A DNA stretch of 47,776 nt, from the NCBI GenBank assembly GCA_902801425.1, contig CADCIQ010000022.1:1-47776 (forward strand), read 5' to 3'. Both the position numbers and the translations under genes were made by a program. Below, one piece after another: positions 25,029 to 34,022 of this stretch; position 1 is the stretch's first letter; each line of letters opens with the position of its first letter. Origin of the DNA: an uncultured Bacteroidales bacterium. Lineage in GTDB: Bacteria > Bacteroidota > Bacteroidia > Bacteroidales > Bacteroidaceae. The notes beneath the pieces were generated by a model. That model had not been told where the DNA came from and ran no database searches. It was given only the letters and a program-made list of their open reading frames with translations.

Positions 25029-26798
25029 ATGAAAATCAAAAGACTGCTATACCTTGCTGTAATAACTGTAATAACATTAGGTATCTCAAATAATTCTGTG
25101 GCACAGAAAATGTCACATACGTTTGTGGTGGACGGAAATCTGCCCGCCCCAAAGGAAAAATTCAGCTCAACTAAAGGTGACGTAATTGCCAGCGTCTGGG
25201 CAAATGAAGAGAAAACTGGTAAAGTGATAGCTACAAGCTGGGGAGAAGACAATATGTATTATCCCGGTCATTCCGCTTTCTTCTATTGTCTGGTACAAGC
25301 ATACGCTAATCACTATTCCTTGATACTATCACCAGACATCATCTGGACGGTTATAAGTCAAGGATTCAGCCAGTATGTCAATCAGGATCCAGAGGCTCTG
25401 AGAGACAGGATTGTATCTCACGAAGGAAAGATGACTCTTACCGTAGAAACCAAAGAGGATATTTATTCGCCTAACGTGAAATGGGACGAGATTCTTGATG
25501 GCTTTGACAAGCAGATAACCGAGAACACAAAGGGAAATATTGCAAATATGATGAGGGCAGACTTTTCCACTACAGGAAAGACCGAGCGCATAGCATCACA
25601 GATAACTCTGATGAGTTCTGTAAAGGCATATTTTGACTTTGAAGTATTAACATTTTCCTGTGGTATTCCGTCGATCACAATAGAAGGCACTCCAGAAGAT
25701 TGGAAGAAGGTGATAGAGAAGACCGAGAATCTGAGGAAATATGACCTTGGATGGTGGGTAGATGATCTTACACCTATATTAAATGAGTTTGTATTAGCAG
25801 CAGAAGGCAAGGCAAACAGGGCTTTCTGGCAGAATATTGTGATGAAATTGCGTCCTGACGAATTTAGAGGAGGAGGAGGATGCAGTCCTGATATTCCAAC
25901 GGAAGTAGATGGATGGTTTCTGAAACTAATACCTTTCGACAAGAACGGACGCACACCCAAAAAGGTTGCATACAATACAGAAGATATGCTTCCAAACGTT
26001 GCAAGTGCTCCATTCACCTATAAGGTTCTTGATGACCTTGGTAATACAATCAGCAGCACACCTATGGATATGATTGCAGGATTAGTAGGTGTTGATGTAG
26101 ATTACCAAGCCAACACTATGCGCCCAAGAATAGGCTGGATGGTATGCGAGAGCTGCAAATCAACATTTGAAGAACAACTCGTAAACAGCGATGAGCTACA
26201 TATCAAGAATTGTGTGCCAGAAGAACTCAGGCAAATAAAATATCTACCTTATCTTAATGTTTTTTTCGCAGATGAGCTGAGAATACCCGACTGGATGGAC
26301 TCTTTGAAGATTGACAAAATCTATCTTAACGGTAAGATTTCGCCTGAACTGAAAAAAGAACTGAAAAAACATTTTCCTGACAGAGACATAAAGACTGAAA
26401 AGGGCTGCCAAATAATTTCAAAGACATGTCTGATGCCTGATGATTATGTTTTCCCCAACAAATATTTATGCTATTATGATGAAAAATGGCCAAATTATTC
26501 TGCTAAATTCGAAAAATTCTATGAATATATAGAAAAGAATAGGCGCATTCCTGCTTCTGAAAACAACAAAAAAGACAAAAGCAAAGGCGGTCGTGTGATA
26601 TGGGTAGGATTCACCGTAGAGAAAGACGGCTCTGTTTCTGACGTTAAAATAGAAAGAAACATCAACATCAAGGAAGAATGTGAAGAAGAGGCTTTACGCC
26701 TTATAAGAGAAATGCCCAAATGGCAACCTGCCCGAAAAAAGATTAATGGCATAGAAACTCCAATTAGATGCAGGGAGTCGGAGTGTGTGGATTTCTAA
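25029..26798 (+). CDS. Exported DUF4419 protein with a C-terminal TonB-like domain
   Basis: This 589-residue protein has a signal peptide (MKIKRLLYLAVITVITLGIS, cleavage near SVAQ). Residues about 30-410 match DUF4419. Diagnostic phrases are AYANHYSLILSPDIIWTVIS, GFSQYVNQDPE, VLTFSCGIPSITIEGTPEDW, DLGWWVDDLTPILNEF and GRGGGGC-like glycines followed by DGWFLKLIPFD. The last 80 residues look like a TonB C-terminal fold (VIWVGFTVEKDGSVSDVKIE, EEALRLIREMPKWQPARK). Similar TonB-C modules occur as stand-alone domains in many Bacteroidetes envelope proteins. No catalytic function can be assigned. It ends one base from the convergent gene behind ftsZ. Confidence 0.8.
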   Translation: MKIKRLLYLAVITVITLGISNNSVAQKMSHTFVVDGNLPAPKEKFSSTKGDVIASVWANEEKTGKVIATSWGEDNMYYPGHSAFFYCLVQAYANHYSLILSPDIIWTVISQGFSQYVNQDPEALRDRIVSHEGKMTLTVETKEDIYSPNVKWDEILDGFDKQITENTKGNIANMMRADFSTTGKTERIASQITLMSSVKAYFDFEVLTFSCGIPSITIEGTPEDWKKVIEKTENLRKYDLGWWVDDLTPILNEFVLAAEGKANRAFWQNIVMKLRPDEFRGGGGCSPDIPTEVDGWFLKLIPFDKNGRTPKKVAYNTEDMLPNVASAPFTYKVLDDLGNTISSTPMDMIAGLVGVDVDYQANTMRPRIGWMVCESCKSTFEEQLVNSDELHIKNCVPEELRQIKYLPYLNVFFADELRIPDWMDSLKIDKIYLNGKISPELKKELKKHFPDRDIKTEKGCQIISKTCLMPDDYVFPNKYLCYYDEKWPNYSAKFEKFYEYIEKNRRIPASENNKKDKSKGGRVIWVGFTVEKDGSVSDVKIERNINIKEECEEEALRLIREMPKWQPARKKINGIETPIRCRESECVDF

Positions 26799-26799
26799 A

Positions 26800-27399
26800 T
26801 CATAATGCCATTTGCACAAGTTCTCTTGGTAGCGTGATTGTCCTTCTTCTGTCGTACCAGATGCGATTACTACCTTCCACCTGACGGACGGAATGTTTGG
26901 AAATGGCATAATAGTTTAGCTGATAGCTATCCATACACTTGGCAAATGCGCTTTTTATACGAGCACATTTCTCATTTATGGAGTTATCGAGCGGATTGAC
27001 GAGGCGGTCTATTGTCTCGCAGATGATGTCTTCGCTCACCCTATTGCCCACCCGGCGATAGAGTTCCATGAGTTCATCACGATAGTCGCTCAGTCTCTTG
27101 AATTCAATACCCTCTTCGTGATTCAGGAAGAAGATATACAGAGCCTTATTGATAGGCGAGAGATTCACTTCCTTCTCGTATCTTGGCAACAAAAAACGAT
27201 AGTCGCTCGTAATTTCAAGCGGACTAAGCCTTTCCTTTGCAGCCTCAATATTCAACTGCTGAAGAGCGGGCACGGTAATTGCATCGAGCAAGAGGTCATA
27301 GCGCCCTGCCCGACGCAGTTCTTCCGAGAGACCACGTAATTGCTCCGTGATTTGACTTTCCCTATCAGCCGTCGAGCTGAAACCTTCGGTAATACTCAT
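26800..27399 (-). CDS. Conserved hypothetical protein, translationally coupled to ftsZ
   Basis: This 199-residue soluble protein starts MSITEGFSSTADRESQITEQ. Its start codon overlaps the ftsZ stop codon (TAATG), so translation is probably coupled. It is predicted mostly helical. Phrases such as LSPINKALYIFFLNHEEGIEFKRL, DELMELYRRVG and NSINEKCARIKSAFAKCMD resemble a Bacteroidetes-specific family of unknown function whose middle part looks like a winged-helix or sensor domain. The C-terminal ISKHSVRQVEGSNRIWYDRR is basic. There are no catalytic motifs. The location suggests a link to division or cell wall genes, but that is inference. Confidence 0.65.
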   Translation of the reverse strand: MSITEGFSSTADRESQITEQLRGLSEELRRAGRYDLLLDAITVPALQQLNIEAAKERLSPLEITSDYRFLLPRYEKEVNLSPINKALYIFFLNHEEGIEFKRLSDYRDELMELYRRVGNRVSEDIICETIDRLVNPLDNSINEKCARIKSAFAKCMDSYQLNYYAISKHSVRQVEGSNRIWYDRRRTITLPRELVQMAL

Positions 27400-28778
27400 T
27401 AATCTTCTTCCTTGGTTAAAGATGAGAGACCTTGCAGAAATCTGTTCTTCACCCTATTGAAAAAAGCTCGTGAAGGGTCAATGGGGTTCTCAGGAGAGTC
27501 TTTAGCCACTCCCCCCGCCCTCCCCCGTAGAGAGGAAGCCGATTCAACAACGGGGGAGCCCTGAGTTTCATGACTTTCGGAGTTATCAGGCTTTTCCTGA
27601 ACTGCCAAGGCTTCAGGTACTTTCTTGGGGATTTCATTAGTAACATCTTCCTCTTCCCCCTCCACGGGGGAAGGGTTGGAGTTAGGGGTCGCAGGTGTCA
27701 GGCTCGTTCTTTTCTTTCTCTTCCCATATATCTCACTGATAATCTCGTCCATAGACACATCATCATCATACTTTCTGATAGGAAGGGCATTCTCAAAGCC
27801 TGTGGCAAGAATGGTAATCTTGGCATCCTCGTCAAGAGTGTCATCAATAGCCATACCCCAGATTACATCGATGCTTGGATCAAGTTCATCCATAAAGGCA
27901 TCAATCTCCTCAAGCTCATCAACAAAAAGCTCGTGCTCCGAACTGGTGTAGATATTAAAGAGAATGCGTGTCGCCTTACTGATGTCCGAGCCATAGAGCA
28001 AAGGCGATTGCAAGGCATTGAGAACAGCATTCTGAACACGATGCTCTCCGCTTGCCCTACCAATTGACATAATAGCACCACCGCCATTCTTCATCGTGGT
28101 CTTCACATCCGAGAAGTCGGTCTGTATCTTTCCGTTAAGCGTTATGAGTTCTGAGATACTACGCACGGCATTCGCCATAACGGCATCAGCCCTACGAAGA
28201 GCTTCATCCACAGGAATATGCGAATCGCTGAACACCTTCGAGATCTGCTCATTATTGACAATAAGCAAGGCATCCACATTGGCACGCATCTCGTCAAGTC
28301 CCTTGAGAGCCTTGATAATCTTAGGACGCTTCTCGAAATAGAAAGGAAGGGTCACGATACCTACGGTCAAGAGCCCTTGCTCCTTGGCAATACCAGCCAC
28401 CAAGGGACCTGCCCCCGTACCAGTACCACCGCCCATAGCGCATACTATGAACGCCATCTGTGTATGGTCGCTGAAAAGCCGTTTCAGTTCCTCTATGTTC
28501 TGCTCAGCCTCTTCTCTGCCTTTCTTCGGGTCAGCACCAGCACCATGTCCGCTCTTTCCGAGCATAATCTTTGTAGGCACAGGATTAACCGACAGACTCT
28601 TGCTATCGGTATTACACACCGCAAAGGTGACGCTCTGCATCCCCTCACGATACATATTCCCGACGGCATTACATCCGCCACCACCTACACCCACCACCTT
28701 TATAATATCGGTGGTGGTATCCTCTACTGGTCCGAAGACATCAAGTATTCCGTTATCTATCAATGCACTATTTGCCAT
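27399..28778 (-). CDS. ftsZ: Cell division protein FtsZ with a repeat-derived linker
   Basis: FtsZ is the tubulin-like GTPase that forms the division ring. The 459-residue protein has DIIKVVGVGGGGCNAVGNM, the tubulin signature GGGTGTGAGP, NTDSKSL and the T7 loop TDFSDVKT. The GTPase core ends near residue 335 (ILATGFENALP). The linker from about 345 to 430 is hydrophilic. Residues about 362-376 (NSNPSPVEGEEED) and 405-425 (SPVVESASSLRGRAGGVAK) are encoded by two inverted GC-rich intergenic-type repeats. The C-terminal peptide is about RAFFNRVKNRFLQGL. The promoter is just upstream. The next gene overlaps by one base. Confidence 0.96.
   Translation of the reverse strand: MANSALIDNGILDVFGPVEDTTTDIIKVVGVGGGGCNAVGNMYREGMQSVTFAVCNTDSKSLSVNPVPTKIMLGKSGHGAGADPKKGREEAEQNIEELKRLFSDHTQMAFIVCAMGGGTGTGAGPLVAGIAKEQGLLTVGIVTLPFYFEKRPKIIKALKGLDEMRANVDALLIVNNEQISKVFSDSHIPVDEALRRADAVMANAVRSISELITLNGKIQTDFSDVKTTMKNGGGAIMSIGRASGEHRVQNAVLNALQSPLLYGSDISKATRILFNIYTSSEHELFVDELEEIDAFMDELDPSIDVIWGMAIDDTLDEDAKITILATGFENALPIRKYDDDVSMDEIISEIYGKRKKRTSLTPATPNSNPSPVEGEEEDVTNEIPKKVPEALAVQEKPDNSESHETQGSPVVESASSLRGRAGGVAKDSPENPIDPSRAFFNRVKNRFLQGLSSLTKEED
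27505..27694. repeat. GC-rich inverted repeat pair 5, inside ftsZ
   Basis: The arm at 27505-27564 contains CCCCCCGCCCTCCCCCGTAG. The arm at 27652-27694 contains the inverse type CCACGGGGGAAGGGTTGGAG. Both lie in the ftsZ linker and keep the frame. The 87-bp spacer between them also encodes linker. Confidence 0.75.
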
Positions 28779-28802
28779 TACCCACGTATAATTTATCGGC
28801 TA

Positions 28803-28833
28803 CAAAATTACACAACTTTTCCGAGACTTGCAA
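28803..28833 (-). promoter_or_regulatory. ftsZ promoter
   Basis: On the - strand TTG (28831-28833) is followed after 20 bases by TAATTTTG (28803-28810), 24 bases before the ftsZ start codon. Confidence 0.6.
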
Positions 28834-28920
28834 GACACTTTCCCCAAAAATGTGTTTTGCAAGCCTTGCAGATTCCCCTTTCTCTCTGAACGACATTACC
28901 ATTGCCGATGAAAAATAAGG

Positions 28921-28966
28921 AAACGGATTTATTGTTTCGTTAGTTAAATTAACAATAAATCCGTTT
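28921..28966 (-). terminator. Terminator of the hybrid sensor kinase gene
   Basis: A perfect 16-bp stem (AAACGGATTTATTGTT, 28921-28936; AACAATAAATCCGTTT, 28951-28966) has a 14-base loop and is followed on the - strand by CCTTATTTTTC. Confidence 0.8.
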
Positions 28967-29014
28967 AACTTAAAAACTCGTCGAGCTTCAAGACTGCAAA
29001 TCCCCAAATGTCTC

Positions 29015-31885
29015 TCAGGAAACTTTCTTTGCAAGGACTTTGGAGAGTTCCCCGAAGAGTTCAGATGCGTCGATGGGCTTGGCAATGTGTCCATTCATAC
29101 CCGAATTGAATGCCTTGCGCTTGTCTTCCTCAAAGGCATTAGCGGTCATGGCGAGAATAGGAATATTGGCTTTTGCCTCGTCGGTTAGTTCTCGTATAGC
29201 CACGGTTGCATGATAGCCGTCCATATTCGGCATCTGGATATCCATAAGGATAAGATCATAATAGTTTGCATCAGCAGCCACGATCTTATCCACGCAAACA
29301 ATTCCATCCTCTGCACGCTCTACCAAGAAGCCGACAGATGTGAGGATTTCCTGTGCAATCTCGGCATTGAGGTCGTTATCCTCTGCAAGAAGTATCCTCT
29401 TCCCTTCAAAGAGAGATTCATCAGCCTCTACATGAGGAGGCAAGACCTCAACCTGTTCGTCCGCAATGCGATGTGGCAAGGTGACGACGAAGGTTGTCCC
29501 GATCCCCTTCTTACTCTTCACGCGGATTGTTCCGTCCATGAGTTCCACAAGACGCTTCACGATAGGCATACCGAGTCCTGTACCTTCAATCTTGTTTGCC
29601 GTGGTGTTGTTCTCACGAGAAAATTCATCAAAGATCTGTGGAAGAAACTCCTCGGACATTCCCATTCCCGTATCGGAGACTGTGGTTTCATAGAGTACCC
29701 ATCCCGCACGGTCACACGGAATCTCACGAAGTGCCATGTGCACCTTACCACCGGCATTGGTATATTTATAGGCATTCGACAGGATATTGAGGAACACCTC
29801 TCGCAGCTTTGTAGGGTCGCAATACACATTGATATGCTGAACATCAATCTCTCGTGTGAACTCAATATTCTTTGCTGCCATCATCTCGTGGAATACATAG
29901 AAAAGCGTATCGTTGAAACTCTTGGTATTCCAGGGCACTTCCTCCACAGCAACCGTACCTTTCTCTATACGTGCCATCTCAAGCACATTATTTATAATAG
30001 AAAGCAGCACCTTACTTGCCTCCTTGATCTTGCTGAGATAGTCTGCACGACGAGCAGGCTCATCAATATGCTTCTCAAGCAGGTCACGGAAACCGATGAT
30101 AGCATTCATAGGAGTGCGGATGTCGTGCGACATATTGAAGAGGAAAGAGGTCTTTGCACTATTCGCAGCCTCAGCCTGCGTCTTTGCCCATTCCAGTTCG
30201 GTGTTGAGAGCAGAAATCTCCTCAAGGTGGTCTTTTTGATCCTCATAGGCATTGGAGAGTTGCATCTGATGCGTTTTAAGTTCATTGTTGAGCTGCTTCG
30301 TCTTCTTCATGGAAGTAAAGCTCTTAACCAACAGAATGCTTATGACGGCTATGATAATGGCAAGGAAGAGAAGTACAATACCAATGTTCGCCCTTATGAA
30401 ATCGCCAAACGAGATCTGTGAATCCAGACGTGTATGCTTTGTCAGCGAAGAGTGAATCTCAGCAGACGACATCATGTTTGTAAGGCGACCAAGGATGGAA
30501 TACAGGTAGAAATTCTCAGGCAGCACGGCAAACATGTGGTTCATCGTGGCTCCTGTTGACATTGATACCAGATTATGATTCTCGAATATCCTCAGCATCA
30601 CTCCATAGCGATAGTTGCTGACAAGCATACAGTCAGCCTTGCCATTAGCCACGGCAAGAATACATTCTTCTGGAGTAGCACAAGGCACAAGTTCCCATTC
30701 CGGGAACTGATCCTTACCTATTGATCCATGACTCGGATTACTTGCATTTATGGCAAGGCGCTTGGGAATGGTCATGTCAAAGTCCTCTGCATCAGATTTT
30801 CTTATGACAAGCTGTTCCTCAATCTCAAGCACGGGATCGGTCAATAATATGCCCAACCTCTCTGCATCATACAAGCCGAGGCATATAGGGAATATGCAAT
30901 CTACCTCTTTGTTCTTCAAGGCAGTAACGAGGGCATCGGTAGTAGGATATGGCGTTGCCTCAAAACGTATGTCGGCATTCTTAACGGCATTGGAAGTAAC
31001 ATAGATGAAATCCTTCAGGAGTCCGTCAACCTCGCCGGTCACCATATTTGTTCCACAGAAAGGAAGATAGCCTTCACGATACCCCACCCTTATAGCTCCA
31101 TGATGCCTAACCCATTCAGCCTCCCTTGCAGAGAGGGTGCGGAAACTGCCAGAGTTTGCCATATACTTCTCGCTGAGCAGACGGTTATAATACATATTAT
31201 TATGGAGTATCTGCTTCATGGCATTGTCAAGTTCATTCTTCAGATCCTGACGATCCTTGTTGATTACGAAGAAGAAATCAGAAGAACCGATAATGGATAC
31301 CGGAATACAATGATTAAGGTTATGGTCTATTGCAGATACACTCACAACTGCATCAAGTTCGCCATTAAGCAGATATTCGGCAAAGTCCCTCTCTTGTCCG
31401 TCAATATGCACCACCTCTGCCTTTATTCCGTTTTCCTTTGCCCATTGCTCATATATTGATTCTTGGATGCTGCCTGAATTGATGCCTATCCTTTTGCCAT
31501 TGAGCGTGTTGATATCTTCGGGATTTACCACGGTACTTGAGTTATCTATAAGGATATAGTATTCCTCACAACCCATAGGCTGGCTGGAGAAGAGCATTTT
31601 CTTGGCACGTTCTGGAGTGTAGGACACATCAGAAAGCATGTCTATCTCTCCCCTCTCTAGCATTTCGAGGAGGTCAAGCCAATTATCTTCCACGTATTCG
31701 TATGTCCAACCCGTGTATGCTGCTATTTTCTGTTGATATTCATAGGCATAGCCAGAACGACGCCCAAAGCGATCCGTGCTGTTAAAAGCGGACTCGTACC
31801 ACCCAACTCGCACAACCTTCTTTGGCTTCGCATTAATATCTAAACCTATGAACAGGAAAATAAGTATATATGCTAACCATTTCAT
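29015..31885 (-). CDS. BvgS-like hybrid sensor histidine kinase with two periplasmic binding domains
   Basis: This 956-residue protein has a signal sequence (1-20), two SBP_bac_3-type domains (about 23-240, starting VVRVGWYESAFNSTD, and 255-485, starting GAIRVGYREGYLPFCG) and one membrane helix (500-522). A coiled coil is followed by a HisKA domain with phosphoacceptor H587 (NMSHDIRTPMNA), a HATPase domain (DTGMGMSEEF, GTGLGMPIV) and a receiver domain (829-950) with D882 (LILMDIQMPNMDG). There is no HPt or DNA-binding output domain, so a separate partner is required, and none is adjacent. The tandem Venus-flytrap sensors suggest sensing of an amino acid or similar small molecule. Promoter 32010-32040; terminator 28921-28966; monocistronic. 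Confidence 0.92.
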   Translation of the reverse strand: MKWLAYILIFLFIGLDINAKPKKVVRVGWYESAFNSTDRFGRRSGYAYEYQQKIAAYTGWTYEYVEDNWLDLLEMLERGEIDMLSDVSYTPERAKKMLFSSQPMGCEEYYILIDNSSTVVNPEDINTLNGKRIGINSGSIQESIYEQWAKENGIKAEVVHIDGQERDFAEYLLNGELDAVVSVSAIDHNLNHCIPVSIIGSSDFFFVINKDRQDLKNELDNAMKQILHNNMYYNRLLSEKYMANSGSFRTLSAREAEWVRHHGAIRVGYREGYLPFCGTNMVTGEVDGLLKDFIYVTSNAVKNADIRFEATPYPTTDALVTALKNKEVDCIFPICLGLYDAERLGILLTDPVLEIEEQLVIRKSDAEDFDMTIPKRLAINASNPSHGSIGKDQFPEWELVPCATPEECILAVANGKADCMLVSNYRYGVMLRIFENHNLVSMSTGATMNHMFAVLPENFYLYSILGRLTNMMSSAEIHSSLTKHTRLDSQISFGDFIRANIGIVLLFLAIIIAVISILLVKSFTSMKKTKQLNNELKTHQMQLSNAYEDQKDHLEEISALNTELEWAKTQAEAANSAKTSFLFNMSHDIRTPMNAIIGFRDLLEKHIDEPARRADYLSKIKEASKVLLSIINNVLEMARIEKGTVAVEEVPWNTKSFNDTLFYVFHEMMAAKNIEFTREIDVQHINVYCDPTKLREVFLNILSNAYKYTNAGGKVHMALREIPCDRAGWVLYETTVSDTGMGMSEEFLPQIFDEFSRENNTTANKIEGTGLGMPIVKRLVELMDGTIRVKSKKGIGTTFVVTLPHRIADEQVEVLPPHVEADESLFEGKRILLAEDNDLNAEIAQEILTSVGFLVERAEDGIVCVDKIVAADANYYDLILMDIQMPNMDGYHATVAIRELTDEAKANIPILAMTANAFEEDKRKAFNSGMNGHIAKPIDASELFGELSKVLAKKVS

Positions 31886-31898
31886 AGTACGTTATTTG

Positions 31899-31992
31899 AT
31901 TACAAATGACGAATTACGAATTACCTTATTTCTATTACGAGCTACTTAGCCATTTGTAAAATGGTAATTTGCAATTCGTAATTCGTAATTCG
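31899..31992. repeat. Inverted 7-bp arrays in the sensor kinase leader
   Basis: The left arm is at 31899-31925 (GACGAATTAC, GAATTAC units). The right arm is at 31963-31992 (GCAATTC, GTAATTC, GTAATTC units). They lie between promoter and start codon. Confidence 0.65.
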
Positions 31993-32009
31993 CTCAACTT
32001 CTCTGTTTG

Positions 32010-32040
32010 CAAAAGTAGAAAATTTTCCTGAAACCACAAA
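32010..32040 (-). promoter_or_regulatory. Promoter of the hybrid sensor kinase gene
   Basis: On the - strand TTTG (32037-32040) is followed after 19 bases by TACTTTTG (32010-32017). The leader to 31885 is about 120 bases. Confidence 0.6.
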
Positions 32041-32130
32041 ACTTTCGTGTATGTTTTTCGCAAAAAAAGTTAAGTAAAGGTCTGTAGAATATTTTTTTTT
32101 GTACTTTTTTCATAAAAAATCCCTAAAAGT

Positions 32131-32161
32131 TTTGTTTTTTCACGGGAAATATGTACTTTTG
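32131..32161 (+). promoter_or_regulatory. Promoter of the fucose-isomerase-like gene
   Basis: TTTG (32131-32134) is followed after 19 bases by TACTTTTG (32154-32161), an ideal match. The leader of about 90 bases contains a short CGGC...GCCG stem. Confidence 0.7.
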
Positions 32162-32255
32162 CATCCAACCTCGGCTTTACTGCCGTTGGGGGATTTTATT
32201 AGCCTATAATTAAACATTAACGACTTATAACAAAAAAATTCAACAAAAAAACAGT

Positions 32256-33740
32256 ATGATTAATCAACCAGTAGTAAAGCTTGGTATCGTAGGCGTTAGC
32301 CGCGACTGTTTCCCAGCAACCCTTACAAAGGCACGTCTCGCTGCCCTCATGGCAGAGGTTAAGAAAGCAGCTCTTCCAGAAGTATATGATTGCCCAGTAG
32401 TTATCGAGAACGATGTTGACACTTACAAGGCTCTTGATTGGGCTAAGGCAAACGGCATCAACGCTGTATGTATGTTCCTCGGCAACTTCGGTCCAGAGGG
32501 TCCTACAACCCTCTTCGTTCAGAAGTTCGATGGTCCTGCAATGGTTATCGCTGCTAAGGAGGAAGGCAAGGCTAACCTCGCTAATGACCGTGGTGACGCT
32601 CTCTGCGGTGTCCTCAACTTCTCTTACAACGTAGGTCTCCGTCGCCTCAAGGTATATATCCCAGAGTATCCAAACGTAACTCCAGAGGAGGGCGTTAAGG
32701 AACTCGCTGATTTCCGCAACATCGCTCGCGTAGTTATCGGTGTTAAGAACCTCAAGGTTATCGGCTTCGGTCCACGTCCTTGGGACTTCCTCGCTTGTAA
32801 CGCTCCTATCCAGCCAATGTACGATCTCGGCATCGAGGTTCAGGAGAACTCTGAGCTTGACCTCTATAAGGCATTCAACGAGATTACAAGCAAGGCAGGT
32901 AAGCAGGCTGAGATTGAGGCTGTTGCTAAGGATATGGAAGCAGAGCTTGGCAAGGGCAACAAGTATCCTGAGATCATCAACAAGATGGCACAGCTCGAGG
33001 TTACCCTCCTTGATTGGTATGACAACAACAAGGGTGGCTCTAAGTTCGCTGTATTCGCTAACAAGTGCTGGCCAGCATGGCAGCCAATCTTCGAGTTCGA
33101 GCCTTGCTACGTTAACTCACGCCTCACAGGCCGTGGTATTCCTGTAGCATGTGAGGTTGACCTCTACGGTGCTCTCTCTGAGTTCATGGCTGAGTGCGCA
33201 ACAGAGAAGCCAGCTACTCTCCTCGATATCAACAACTCAGTTCCTGCTGACGTTATTCCTGCTGGTGCAAACCTCGCAGGTGCTGACCTCAAGGACCTCT
33301 ACATGGGCTTCCACTGTGGTAACACATGTTCTTCTTGCATGAAGAGCTGCGAAATCAAGTATCAGCTCATCCAGGCTCGTCTCATGAGTCCAGATATCAC
33401 AAAGGGTACTCTCGAGGGCCAGATTGCTCCAGGCAAGTCAACAATGTTCCGTATCCAGTCTAACTCTGACTCTAAGCTCGTTTCTTACATCGCTCAGGGT
33501 GAGTTCCTTGACGTTGATCCATGCTCATTCGGTGGTATCGGTATCCACGCTATCCCAGGATTCGCACGCTTCTATCGTCACGTACTCGTTGGCAAGCGCT
33601 TCCCACACCACGGTGCTTACGCATTCGATCATTGTGGAAAGGTTCTCTTCGAGGCTCTCCGTCTGCTCGGCGTTGAGGATATCAACACTCCTCTCCCAGC
33701 AGGTCAGCTCTATCCAGGTGAGAACCCATTCGCTATCTAA
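32256..33740 (+). CDS. L-fucose/L-arabinose isomerase-like family protein
   Basis: This 494-residue cytosolic protein is related to the FucI/AraA aldose-ketose isomerase superfamily. The N-terminal half is Rossmann-like (VKLGIVGVSRDCFP, FLGNFGPEGPTT, GLRRLKVYIP, VIGFGPRPWDFL). The C-terminal half has the conserved LYMGFHCGNTC, the late DPCSFGGIGIHAIPGFARFY and FPHHGAYAFDHCGKVL, where histidines could bind metal. A compact cluster C-x3-C-x2-C-x3-C (CGNTCSSCMKSC, around residues 354-365) is not something I associate with FucI. Codon use is extremely biased (Leu CTC, Gly GGT, Arg CGT/CGC), and the promoter and terminator are near ideal, indicating very high expression. The substrate is unknown. 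Confidence 0.75.
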   Translation: MINQPVVKLGIVGVSRDCFPATLTKARLAALMAEVKKAALPEVYDCPVVIENDVDTYKALDWAKANGINAVCMFLGNFGPEGPTTLFVQKFDGPAMVIAAKEEGKANLANDRGDALCGVLNFSYNVGLRRLKVYIPEYPNVTPEEGVKELADFRNIARVVIGVKNLKVIGFGPRPWDFLACNAPIQPMYDLGIEVQENSELDLYKAFNEITSKAGKQAEIEAVAKDMEAELGKGNKYPEIINKMAQLEVTLLDWYDNNKGGSKFAVFANKCWPAWQPIFEFEPCYVNSRLTGRGIPVACEVDLYGALSEFMAECATEKPATLLDINNSVPADVIPAGANLAGADLKDLYMGFHCGNTCSSCMKSCEIKYQLIQARLMSPDITKGTLEGQIAPGKSTMFRIQSNSDSKLVSYIAQGEFLDVDPCSFGGIGIHAIPGFARFYRHVLVGKRFPHHGAYAFDHCGKVLFEALRLLGVEDINTPLPAGQLYPGENPFAI

Positions 33741-33813
33741 AAAAAGGTTAAAGATAAATTGCTAAAAGCTAATGACTTTCGGCATTTGTCTATTAAATCT
33801 GTTAACTAATAAT

Positions 33814-33850
33814 AAAGTCACCGCGAAAACACATCGCGGTGACTTTTTAC
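33814..33850 (+). terminator. Terminator of the fucose-isomerase-like gene
   Basis: A perfect 12-bp stem (AAAGTCACCGCG, 33814-33825; CGCGGTGACTTT, 33835-33846) is followed by a T-run. Confidence 0.85.
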
Positions 33851-34022
33851 TACAATCTAAACCTACAATAAACTATTATCTATTACGTTATAATTAATAA
33901 GAAACAATCATAAGACACTACATGAATGAAATGTCGCAAAAACGAATGATTGTGTAAAAAGAAAAAACCTCAACTCTACAAGCATCTGCAATCCAGCATT
34001 TGTAATCTAAACATAAAAAGTC

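Noticed and set aside
28921-28966. Repeat element related to the inverted arrays
   Set aside because: It is a single perfect stem with a T-rich tail at a gene end, which fits a terminator better.
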